Below the pieces are notes generated by a model, which worked only from the letters and a program-made list of their open reading frames with translations, had not been told where the DNA came from and made no database searches. A stretch of 15,147 nt of DNA from the NCBI GenBank assembly GCA_035316885.1, contig DATHII010000124.1:1-15147 (forward strand). Reading direction: 5' to 3'. Made by a program: the position numbers and the translations under genes. Within the stretch, counting starts at the first letter, position 1; each line of letters begins with the position of its first letter. Positions 6,757 to 13,771 of the stretch are shown in pieces. Source of the stretch: DASRTE01 sp035316885 (lineage in GTDB: Bacteria > Actinomycetota > Actinomycetes > Jiangellales > Jiangellaceae).

Positions 6757-8172
6757 CTATACCCCGGCCAGGGCGTGCACGGCCGCCCGGAAGCAGGACG
6801 CCGGGGCCGCTGCCACACCGGCTCCGATCTGCCCCACTCCGGAGCTCGCGTGCAAGATCCCGGTAGTCACCTTGGGAGTCGTGTTCAGCTGCACCACGTA
6901 CCGTGCGTCGACCCCCAGCGGTGTCCCTGTGTTGTTCCAGGTGGGCAGCTTGAAACGGGTGCTCTCCGCGGCGCAGATCGTCTGCATCTCCTCGGTGACC
7001 GCCACTGCGTCGGACATGCCGCCGCCGAGGAAGCCGGCCACCGCCGGAGACCCAGCCGCGGCGGCGCCGCCCAGGCCCACGAGCTCGAGGATGGCGCTGT
7101 CTCCGATGTCCGGCGCGCTGGTCTCCGGCCCGTAGTCGGGGTAGTACATGGCATCAGACACCGGCGGCGCGTCGGCCAGGAACACCTCGTCGGAGCCGGC
7201 CAGCCGCACTCCGTACGAGGTGCCGTTGCGGCACATCATCGTCACGATGCTGGATCCTTCGACCTGCTCCGCCCACAGCGCCACCGACTTTGCCGCAGCC
7301 ATGGCCAGGTTGAGGAAGAACAGGTGGTTGCCGGACAGGAACCGGGCGAACTCGACCCTCCCGTCGTCGGGCAAGGACGCCAGATGCGGGAGCAGGTTGC
7401 GGATCAGCAAGCTGGTCGTTCCCTGGGTGCGCATGTGCACGTCGTCGCCGATCTGCACTCCTTGCGCGGCAAGTGCGAAGACGTCGATCGGGCCGGAGCG
7501 GTCGAGAGTCGCGCGGAGCATCGGCCCGGCGACCTCCCGCAGGAACACCAACCGAGCGATCGCAGCCGGCGTCTCGCGTCCGAACCATGCTGTCTCCCCG
7601 GGGCCCTGGTTGATCGGGGCGAACGCGCGCGTGCCTCCCTGGCGGTTGTCTACGACGAAGACGGGAGCTGACGGGCCGATGGCCGTGGCCATCGGTACCA
7701 CGACGTCATGCTGGTGTGCGGGCTCGATGCGGACGGTGCCAGAGGCCAGCAGGCGGTCGGCCTCCTCTATGTCGTCTGCCCATCCCTCTGCCACAGTCGC
7801 CGCGCGCATCGACCGACGAAGCGGGTCGCATACCTCCGCCCAAGAAATGGCCGGGCCGCAGTGGAGGAGCACCTGTCCGGCCAGGTCCGGTACAAGCGTC
7901 CGCCCTGCCCCGATGTCGACCAGCATGGGCACGCCCTGGTCGAGCCGGTGCACCACCTCGGCGTTGGCCCGGTCGATCGCGTCCGCGCGCTCGCCGTACA
8001 ACCGCTCCAGGGCGTCGATCGAGGCCATGTCGCCGTCTGCCGGGATCCGCCAGTCCACGTGCTGAACGGGGACGGCCTGGTCCCGGACGGCGTCGGCGAA
8101 CAGCGGCAGACCGACGTTCACGACCGACACCTCGCCCGGCAGCACGATCTCCGGTGGTCTGGTCGTCGTCAC
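6757..8172 (-). CDS. DUF1116 (YlbE/AllG-like) family protein in CoM operon
   Basis: 471-aa protein of the DUF1116 family, recognised from the N-terminal VVNVGLPLFADAVRDQ and VQHVDWRIPADGDM and from the family-like body (for example GNHLFFLNLAMAAAK and FLGGGMSDAVAVTEEMQT). In Escherichia coli the DUF1116 protein AllG works with AllF (FdrA) and AllH as oxamate transcarbamylase. No FdrA- or AllH-like gene is in this window, so the protein stands alone. The GTG at 8172 overlaps the preceding lyase stop as GTGA and has a strong GGGAGG ribosome binding site (8177-8182). A longer in-frame start at 8406 would run deep into the lyase and is rejected. Its place in a CoM operon suggests a catalytic or accessory step there, but no step can be assigned from sequence. 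Confidence 0.82.
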   Translation of the reverse strand: MTTTRPPEIVLPGEVSVVNVGLPLFADAVRDQAVPVQHVDWRIPADGDMASIDALERLYGERADAIDRANAEVVHRLDQGVPMLVDIGAGRTLVPDLAGQVLLHCGPAISWAEVCDPLRRSMRAATVAEGWADDIEEADRLLASGTVRIEPAHQHDVVVPMATAIGPSAPVFVVDNRQGGTRAFAPINQGPGETAWFGRETPAAIARLVFLREVAGPMLRATLDRSGPIDVFALAAQGVQIGDDVHMRTQGTTSLLIRNLLPHLASLPDDGRVEFARFLSGNHLFFLNLAMAAAKSVALWAEQVEGSSIVTMMCRNGTSYGVRLAGSDEVFLADAPPVSDAMYYPDYGPETSAPDIGDSAILELVGLGGAAAAGSPAVAGFLGGGMSDAVAVTEEMQTICAAESTRFKLPTWNNTGTPLGVDARYVVQLNTTPKVTTGILHASSGVGQIGAGVAAAPASCFRAAVHALAGV

Positions 8173-9677
8173 GAGTCCTCCCTCGTCGCGGCCATCCGGC
8201 GCGCCTGCTCGAGCAGCTGCCGCTCGGCATCGTCCAGGTCGTGCCGTCGACCGCGGACCGTATCCTCCAGGTCGGTCGCCAACTGCAGGCACTGTGCGAC
8301 CATGCGCTCGACGGCCGACGGGGCGGCGCCGCCCATCGCGACCCGGGAGTCGACGATCGCCTGGGGATCGAGCACCGAGCTCAGCGCGCGGTCGGTCAGA
8401 CCCCACGACCGTCCGGTCTCCGCCAGGGCGACCTCATCGAGCATCGCGCCGGTAATGGCCCTGCCCGGGATGCCCAGGCGGCTGGCCTCGCGGACGGTCT
8501 TGCCGACGACGACGTAGGCACTGCGATAGTCCACCCCGCAGGCCTGCACGATGAACTCGCAGAGGTCGGTGGCCTGCGTGTAGCCGACGTCGAGCTCCTC
8601 CGCCATCCGTGCGGCGTTGACCCGGAGCGTGCGAACCACGCCACTCATCAGCCGGGTGACGCGGATCGACAGGTCCAGCGCCCGCGGAACCTCGCCGTAG
8701 GCGAAGATCAGGTTGTCGCTGCGCGCAGAAGGACTCTTCGCGACGGCGAGGAACCCGGTCAGCCGGCCGATCACCACCCCGGAGGCCCCGCGCACGATCG
8801 ACAGCGAGTAGGGGTTGCGCTTCTGTGGCATCAAGATGCTCGACCGCGTGTACCCGTCGTCGAGGTCCACGAAGTCGAACTCGGTGCTCGACCAGATCTC
8901 CAGGTCCTCGGCCAGCTTGCTCTGTGTCGACAGCAGGCTGGCCGCCGTTGCCAGGACATGGATCAGGCCGTCGATCTGCCACATCGCGTCCCGGGTGTGC
9001 TCGATGACGTCGTCGAAGCCCAGGGCAGCGGCAATGAAGGCGCGGTCGTCAAGCAGCCGGGTGCCGTTCACACACCCGGCGCCCCCAGGGCTCCGGTTGA
9101 CCCAGTCGACGGCGTCGAGCAATCGGCGGGCATCCCGGATCGCCGGGTAGACGAACGACATCGTGTAGTGCCCGAACGTCGACGGTTGTGCTTGCTGCAG
9201 ATACGTCTGGTCGGGCATCAGCGTGTCGACATGACGGCTGGCCAGCTCGGTCGCGTGGCGCGCGAACGAGGCGACCTCGCCGACGAGCTCGAGCAACTGG
9301 CGTCGGACGTACAGCCGCAACGCGATCCGGGCGGCTTCCCGCCGGGGGCGTCCGGCGTGGAGCCAGCCGGCGACGTCACCGAGCTGCTCGACGAAGAACC
9401 GTTCCCGCGAGTTGTACGGCTCTCCGAAGACCGGGTCGTAGGGGAAGGCCGCCGAGTCGGTGGCGTAGGCCTCCAGCAGCAGGCGTAGCAGGTCGCGGGC
9501 AGCGGACTCGGGGATGACGTCGCGGCGCCGTAGGTCCAGCACATGGGCGATGTCGGCGAGGTTCAGCCCGTCGTGCAGGAAGGGCGCGTCGGCGTTCTCG
9601 AGCGCAAAGCCGCTCTCGACCAACTCGGGGGCGGCCGAGCCCCGAGGCGGACCGGCCAGCCGTGGTGTCGTGGTCAC
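8169..9677 (-). CDS. argininosuccinate lyase-like aspartase/fumarase superfamily enzyme (XcbE-type candidate)
   Basis: 502-aa enzyme of the aspartase/fumarase superfamily, nearest in look to argininosuccinate lyase. The C3 signature loop is RSSILMPQKRNP (278-289) with the catalytic-serine position kept. The C2 motif reads LMPDQTYLQQAQPSTFGH (153-170), where true argininosuccinate lyases have THLQ: the catalytic histidine is a tyrosine (Y159). The C1 motif reads GWLHAGRPRREAA (104-116) instead of the LHTGRSRNDQ type, so argininosuccinate chemistry is unlikely. The GTG at 9677 forms a GTGA overlap with the PLP gene stop and has AAGGAG 7 bases upstream. By operon order it matches the second lyase of the bacterial coenzyme M pathway, where superfamily members perform phosphate elimination and decarboxylation of sulfonated three-carbon acids. 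Confidence 0.82.
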   Translation of the reverse strand: MTTTPRLAGPPRGSAAPELVESGFALENADAPFLHDGLNLADIAHVLDLRRRDVIPESAARDLLRLLLEAYATDSAAFPYDPVFGEPYNSRERFFVEQLGDVAGWLHAGRPRREAARIALRLYVRRQLLELVGEVASFARHATELASRHVDTLMPDQTYLQQAQPSTFGHYTMSFVYPAIRDARRLLDAVDWVNRSPGGAGCVNGTRLLDDRAFIAAALGFDDVIEHTRDAMWQIDGLIHVLATAASLLSTQSKLAEDLEIWSSTEFDFVDLDDGYTRSSILMPQKRNPYSLSIVRGASGVVIGRLTGFLAVAKSPSARSDNLIFAYGEVPRALDLSIRVTRLMSGVVRTLRVNAARMAEELDVGYTQATDLCEFIVQACGVDYRSAYVVVGKTVREASRLGIPGRAITGAMLDEVALAETGRSWGLTDRALSSVLDPQAIVDSRVAMGGAAPSAVERMVAQCLQLATDLEDTVRGRRHDLDDAERQLLEQARRMAATREDS

Positions 9678-10648
9678 GTGCGGGCTCCTTGGGTCAGGGC
9701 GGTCAGGGTGGCAGCGATGCCACCGGTGTGCCAGAAGACGACCGGTGTGGGGCAACCGTCGGCAAGCTCGCGACGCAGCAGACTCATGGCCTTGGCACCG
9801 TAGTAGTCATCCAGGAGCAGTGCCTCGTGACGCAGAGCCAGGCGTGCGCTGAGCCGGTCGTCGTCCGAGGCGAGGCCGAAGCCCGGACCGCGGCAATCGC
9901 GGATCTCGACGTCAGCGGATGTCGGGGGGACGAGAGACAGCCGGGCCGCACAGTCGCGCGCAACACGCAGCACCTGAGCAGCCGCGTCGCCCGGGGGTCG
10001 ACTCACGGACGCGCCGATGACCCGCCAGGACAACCCGAAGCCGACCTGGCCGGCCACGAGCCCTGCCTGGGTGGCACCGGATCCGGTGGCGACGACGACG
10101 ACCGCCGGTGTGATGCCCGAAGCGGCACACTGGTCGGCGAACTCCTCCGCGGCATCGACGTAGCCGGCTGCGCCGACCCCGGTCGCACCACCGCGCGGGA
10201 CGGCGTACGGTCGACGGCCCTCTGCCTGCACCTTCTGCGCGTGGGCGACCACTGCGTCGTCCAACTGCTCTCGCGTCACAGCGCCGTCGAAGTGCAGCCG
10301 CGCGCCGCATGCCCTGGCCAGCTCGATGTTCACCGACGGGGCCGCCGGTGGGGGACCGCTGAACAGAAGGTCGCAGCGCAGCCCGGCTGTGCGGGCGGCC
10401 ATCGCCGCTGCGGTGCAGAAATTCGAGCTGGGGCTCCCGGCGGCGACCAGAACGTCAGCCCGTTCCCCCACGGCTTCGCCGATGAGGAACTCCAGTGCCC
10501 GCGCCTTGTTGCCGGCGATGCCGAAGCCGGTCAGATCGTCGCGCTTGAGGTAGATCGGTCCGGCGGACAGCGCGGACTCCAGGCCGTGAGCACGCACGAG
10601 GGGTGTCGGCAGGGTGGCAAGCCTGATCCGGGGAATGGTCACCGCCAT
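9674..10648 (-). CDS. PLP-dependent D-cysteine desulfhydrase/ACC deaminase-like enzyme (XcbD-type candidate)
   Basis: 324-aa fold-type II PLP enzyme. KRDDLTGFGIAGNKARALEF (35-54) contains the Schiff-base lysine K48; the phosphate-binding glycine loop is ATGSGATQAGLVAG; and the C-terminus has FWHTGGIAATL, as in D-cysteine desulfhydrases. The substrate loop reads GSPSSNFCTAA (71-81), where the family usually has QSNH or QSNQ, so the active-site residue after SN differs (F77). In bacterial coenzyme M synthesis a homologue (XcbD1) belongs to the pathway and a PLP enzyme is thought to introduce the thiol sulfur. The ATG at 10648 overlaps the upstream lyase by ten bases, with GGAG 8 bases before it. 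A plain D-cysteine desulfhydrase is the alternative, but the operon context argues against it. Confidence 0.88.
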   Translation of the reverse strand: MAVTIPRIRLATLPTPLVRAHGLESALSAGPIYLKRDDLTGFGIAGNKARALEFLIGEAVGERADVLVAAGSPSSNFCTAAAMAARTAGLRCDLLFSGPPPAAPSVNIELARACGARLHFDGAVTREQLDDAVVAHAQKVQAEGRRPYAVPRGGATGVGAAGYVDAAEEFADQCAASGITPAVVVVATGSGATQAGLVAGQVGFGLSWRVIGASVSRPPGDAAAQVLRVARDCAARLSLVPPTSADVEIRDCRGPGFGLASDDDRLSARLALRHEALLLDDYYGAKAMSLLRRELADGCPTPVVFWHTGGIAATLTALTQGART

Positions 10649-12003
10649 GTGTCCGGCTCCGCGGCCCGCGCCGCACGCGCGCGGCCGACCACGGTGTCCA
10701 CCATCGAGACGGCGGCACCCGTCGCCGGCCGGGCGAGCCAGCTCTGGCAGTCCTTCTCCGTGGCGGCGCCGGCGGCGACGAGCGTGTCGACGACGCGCCC
10801 CACGTCGGTGCTTCCGGGACTGAGCACCTCGTGCATCAACTGCTGGGCAGCGTGCTTCCCGAGCCGCCCCGTCAGCCCGGCCAGCAGGCGCTCGGATGCC
10901 AGCCGGTCCCCGTGCCGGTCAAGGTTGGCCCGCATCGCATCGACATCGACGACCAGACCGGCGACCAGCCGGCGGCCCAGGTCGAGCGCGACGCCGGTCA
11001 GCAGGCAGACCTCAGGCAGCGCGGACCATTCCGCCTTCCAGCCACGGCCGTCGCGTTCATGACCGACCACCATCGCCTCCACCAAAACGCCCGCGTTGGC
11101 GCGGACCAGCCGGGCCAGCGTGTCCAGATGCTCGCTGCCCTCGGGGTTGCGCTTGTGGGGCATGGTGATGCTCCCGACCGCATCGGGCGTGGTCGGCTCA
11201 CGCAGCTCTCCTATCTCGGGACGCTGGAGCTCGTAGACCTCGTTGCCGATTCGGGCCAGCGTCGCGCAGATCATGGACAGCACGCTGCCGAACTCCGCCA
11301 CCCGGTCTCGTGAGGTCAGCCAGGAGATCCCGGGATCTCCCAGCCCCAGCTCGGCGCAGAACTCTGCCCGCAGGGTCGACCCCTGAGGCTCGAAGAAGCC
11401 GAGCACCCCCACTGCTCCGCCCAGCTGGCCTACCAGCCACCGGGGTCGCCCCTCCCGCAGACGATCGAGGTGACGGCGCACCTCGTCCGCCCAGGAGGCC
11501 ACCTTGAAGCCGAAGGTGATCGGCGCACCCGGCTGACCGTGGGTGCGCCCGACCATCACCGTGTCGCGATGGGCCACGGCCATGTCGACGAGGGACTCCT
11601 CGATTGCGCGCAGATCTCGCCAGACGAGGGCACCGACCTCACGGATGACGAGGGCGAACCACGTGTCCGTGACGTCCTGCACGGTGGCGCCCCAGTAGAC
11701 ATGCTCGCGCGCCGTCGCCGGCAGCACCTGTTGCAGCCCGCGGATCAGGCCCAGCGTCGAGTGGGAGGTGAGGCGGGTCTGCTCGGCGACGAAGTCGAGG
11801 TCGAGTGACTCGGAGCGCGCGTGGGTGGCGATCTGAGCCGCTGCATCGGCCGGGATGATCCCGAGGCGGGCCTGTGCAGCCGCCAAGGCGACGAGGATGT
11901 CCAGCCAGCCCTGCAGTCGGGTCCGCTCCTCGAACACCTGCGCCAGCTCAGCGGTCCCCCACAGATGCGCGTACTGCTCGGAGTCGGTCAGGCGGGAGCC
12001 CAC
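10639..12003 (-). CDS. adenylosuccinate lyase/carboxymuconate cycloisomerase-like aspartase/fumarase superfamily enzyme (XcbC-type candidate)
   Basis: 454-aa enzyme with all three conserved blocks of the aspartase/fumarase superfamily: YWGATVQDVTDT (103-114), GRTHGQPGAPITFGFK (152-167, catalytic-type His155) and the signature loop GSITMPHKRNPEGSE (277-291). Length and motif style fit adenylosuccinate lyase or 3-carboxymuconate cycloisomerase relatives, but purine or aromatic neighbours are absent. In Xanthobacter the XcbC1 homologue eliminates phosphate from phosphosulfolactate to give sulfoacrylate, and gene order here (ComA, unknown, this lyase, PLP enzyme, second lyase) suits that role. 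The GTG at 12003 is preferred because GGGAG lies five bases upstream; it overlaps the preceding gene by 16 bases. A GTG at 12015 is an in-frame alternative, and the longer start at 12123 is unsupported. Confidence 0.85.
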   Translation of the reverse strand: MGSRLTDSEQYAHLWGTAELAQVFEERTRLQGWLDILVALAAAQARLGIIPADAAAQIATHARSESLDLDFVAEQTRLTSHSTLGLIRGLQQVLPATAREHVYWGATVQDVTDTWFALVIREVGALVWRDLRAIEESLVDMAVAHRDTVMVGRTHGQPGAPITFGFKVASWADEVRRHLDRLREGRPRWLVGQLGGAVGVLGFFEPQGSTLRAEFCAELGLGDPGISWLTSRDRVAEFGSVLSMICATLARIGNEVYELQRPEIGELREPTTPDAVGSITMPHKRNPEGSEHLDTLARLVRANAGVLVEAMVVGHERDGRGWKAEWSALPEVCLLTGVALDLGRRLVAGLVVDVDAMRANLDRHGDRLASERLLAGLTGRLGKHAAQQLMHEVLSPGSTDVGRVVDTLVAAGAATEKDCQSWLARPATGAAVSMVDTVVGRARAARAAEPDTWR

Positions 12004-12902
12004 GACGGCTCCCACGCGCCGGCGATCACCGTCAACGCCTCGGAGATCTGGGCGAGGGAGGCGCCCCACGGCACGACGACCTGTTCGGGCTCGGCGACGA
12101 TCTCCCGCTCGAACAGGCAGCACTTGGTCAGCACTGCGCCCGCGGTAGGCCCGGCCTTGCGTGGGCAGATGTCGACCTGCTCGGCCCGCTCGCCGTAGAA
12201 CCAGTGGTGGATCTGCTGCGAGCGCTCGCAGCCGATGAGAGTCCAGGACTGACGCTCGGGCCGCTCGTCGAGGTAGGACGTGCCGACGCCCTCGACGGTG
12301 ACTCCGCCGCCGCGGCAGGGCAGCAGGTACGCGTTCGACGGCCGCGACCGGGCGAGGTCGGTCAGCTCCACGACCTCGGCGACCAGCTCGATGGGCGGCA
12401 GGTGCTCGGCGACGTCCAGCAGGCGTCGGGTCTGGTCGTACAGCTTCGGTGGGTAGGGCGGGACCACCTCGCGGACGGTCAGTCGAAGGGGGGCGGGGTC
12501 CACGATGAAGCTGATGTGGCCGTACGTGCCCTGCACGACGACCCCGCGCTTGCCGGGCGCGTCCCCGAGGGCAGCGCGGCCCAGCGCGGTGGGCACCGCA
12601 GTGTCCACGTCGGGGCGGACCACGAACGCGCAGTCGTCGGCTTCGACCAGCAGTGTGACCGCGGTGATCAGTGCGAACAGCGGGTCCTCGCCATCGGCCC
12701 CCCGATCCTTCTCGACGGCGATGACGGCCGTACGTTGCCCGCGGCGGACGACGATGAAACGGGTCCGGCGGTAGGCCTCCAGGCCGATGAAGTGCGCGGC
12801 CAGCGATGCCTCGTCGAGCTCGCAGGTGACCTCTGTGACGGCGACACCACGGTACGCAGTAGGCACCAGGTTGGGCCGCGGAGGCGCCGCTGTCGACATC
12901 AT
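11988..12902 (-). CDS. unrecognised cysteine-containing protein of the coenzyme M operon
   Basis: 304-aa soluble protein I cannot assign to a family. There is no signal peptide or membrane segment. The C-terminal half looks most constrained: VVPPYPPKLYDQTRR, SNAYLLPCRGGG, WTLIGCERSQQIHHWFYG, QVDICPRKAG and LTKCCLFEREI. These carry five cysteines (LLPC, LIGC, DIC, KCC) plus a His pair, which could bind a metal or do redox chemistry. The start ATG at 12902 overlaps the comA stop as ATGA (a second ATG follows directly), so the two are translationally coupled. It lies between the ComA and first lyase genes, making it a core operon member. Candidate roles are the pathway's reductive step or sulfite/thiol delivery; both are inference. 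Confidence 0.85.
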   Translation of the reverse strand: MMSTAAPPRPNLVPTAYRGVAVTEVTCELDEASLAAHFIGLEAYRRTRFIVVRRGQRTAVIAVEKDRGADGEDPLFALITAVTLLVEADDCAFVVRPDVDTAVPTALGRAALGDAPGKRGVVVQGTYGHISFIVDPAPLRLTVREVVPPYPPKLYDQTRRLLDVAEHLPPIELVAEVVELTDLARSRPSNAYLLPCRGGGVTVEGVGTSYLDERPERQSWTLIGCERSQQIHHWFYGERAEQVDICPRKAGPTAGAVLTKCCLFEREIVAEPEQVVVPWGASLAQISEALTVIAGAWEPSWAPA

Positions 12903-13672
12903 GTCGTCACCATGCGAGCGCTCACGTCACAGGTGTCCGCGCGCAGGCCGCGTCGCAGCGTCTCGAGGGCGAGTGCCTCGTCGAGGGCGACGTTCGCGAG
13001 GTTCACCTCGGAGCCGTACTCGCGGATGAACCAGGCCTGCTGGTCCTTGCGCGGGGCCTCGAACAGCACCGTGTCCACACTGCCACCTCTGAGCGCGGCC
13101 GCCACGATGTCCTCACGAACGCTGCCGTCGTCACGGTAGAGACCGACGGTCCCGCTCTCGCGGCCCTCGATGATCACCCACCGGGCGCCCGCCGCCAGGT
13201 CGTCGGCGACCTCGGCCGTCCACTGATCGGGGGTGAGGTACTCGTGGGGGTCCTTCCTACCGACCTCGGAGAGCACCACGAACCGCTCAGCCGCCCGGCG
13301 GATCAGGTCATGCTTGTCCTCCAGGGGCATGAAGGCGACTCCGCGTGAGATCTCGACGCAAGCGAAGCCCGCCTCGAAGGCCCAGTCCAGGCACTCGCGG
13401 TCCTTGCGCTGGGACCATGCGATCTCCATCAGGGTCCCGCCGACACAGGCGCGGACGTCGGCCCCGGTGAGCAGGGACAGCTTGGTCGGGAGTCCGGGGT
13501 CGAGGTATGCGGTGCCCCAGCCGAACTTCCAGAGGTCGATGTACGACGCGGCCGTCGTGAGGACCGACTCGGTGGCGACGGCGCTCGCGCCCCTGTCGAG
13601 GACATGGGTCAGGCCGGTGACCCTGGGCTTGCTTCCCCGATCCGGCAGACTGAGGAACGTCGGCAGCGTCAC
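12899..13672 (-). CDS. comA: phosphosulfolactate synthase (ComA/XcbB type), first step of coenzyme M biosynthesis
   Basis: 257-aa TIM-barrel enzyme that adds sulfite to phosphoenolpyruvate to form (2R)-phospho-3-sulfolactate. Family landmarks are KPRVTGLTHVLDRG (15-28), KFGWGTAYL (49-57), CVGGTLMEIA (76-85), VLSEVGRKDP (133-142), EGRESGTVGLY (169-179), FEAPRKDQQAWFI (204-216), NLANV (224-228) and LETLRRGLRADT (236-247); these match archaeal and Xanthobacter ComA throughout. The GTG at 13672 is chosen because a TATTAT hexamer ends exactly seven bases upstream, as expected for a leaderless mRNA, and because it gives the usual family N-terminus. A GTG at 13699 would put the operator palindrome inside the coding region. 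It is the first gene of the seven-gene operon. The name has nothing to do with competence ComA. Confidence 0.93.
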   Translation of the reverse strand: MTLPTFLSLPDRGSKPRVTGLTHVLDRGASAVATESVLTTAASYIDLWKFGWGTAYLDPGLPTKLSLLTGADVRACVGGTLMEIAWSQRKDRECLDWAFEAGFACVEISRGVAFMPLEDKHDLIRRAAERFVVLSEVGRKDPHEYLTPDQWTAEVADDLAAGARWVIIEGRESGTVGLYRDDGSVREDIVAAALRGGSVDTVLFEAPRKDQQAWFIREYGSEVNLANVALDEALALETLRRGLRADTCDVSARMVTT

Positions 13673-13708
13673 GTCCTCTATAATAGAGGGTTCGTACACT
13701 TTCCGACA
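13673..13708 (-). promoter_or_regulatory. probable leaderless promoter of the coenzyme M operon
   Basis: On the minus strand, TATTAT (plus 13680-13685) is followed by seven bases (AGAGGAC) and then the comA GTG, the spacing of leaderless actinobacterial transcripts. A weak -35 candidate TGTCGG (plus 13703-13708) lies 17 bases upstream. The AGAGGA directly before GTG is too close to be a normal ribosome binding site. Confidence 0.5.
13675..13689. promoter_or_regulatory. palindromic operator between comA and the PurM-like gene
   Basis: Perfect inverted repeat CCTCTAT-A-ATAGAGG. The A/T-rich core overlaps TATTAT on the minus strand (comA) and a perfect TATAAT (13679-13684) on the plus strand, so a dimeric repressor of TetR or GntR kind bound here would block both promoters. 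No regulator gene is in the window. Confidence 0.6.
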
Positions 13709-13771
13709 GGTTCCGGACCCACCATCGGCCTGGACGGGCGGCCTCGGTTCGTGAAGGAGGCGAGGGTTGTC

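Noticed and set aside
7716..9488. Plus-strand open frame of 590 codons opposite the DUF1116 and second lyase genes
   Set aside because: Low-complexity Arg/Pro/Gly-rich product with no motif; both minus-strand genes beneath it have intact family signatures. It is the usual antisense shadow of high-GC coding DNA.
8169..9677. Annotation as argininosuccinate lyase (argH)
   Set aside because: Catalytic THLQ is TYLQ, the C1 motif is remodelled, and no arginine gene is nearby.
9662..11062. Plus-strand open frame of 466 codons opposite the PLP and first lyase genes
   Set aside because: No recognisable domain, and antisense to two well-supported enzymes.
10639..12003. Annotation as adenylosuccinate lyase (purB) or carboxymuconate cycloisomerase (pcaB)
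   Set aside because: Superfamily motifs are shared by many lyases; the comA operon context favours the CoM-pathway role and no purine or aromatic genes are present.
11874..13139. Plus-strand open frame of 421 codons opposite comA and the 304-aa gene
   Set aside because: Composition typical of an antisense frame; comA is unambiguous on the other strand.
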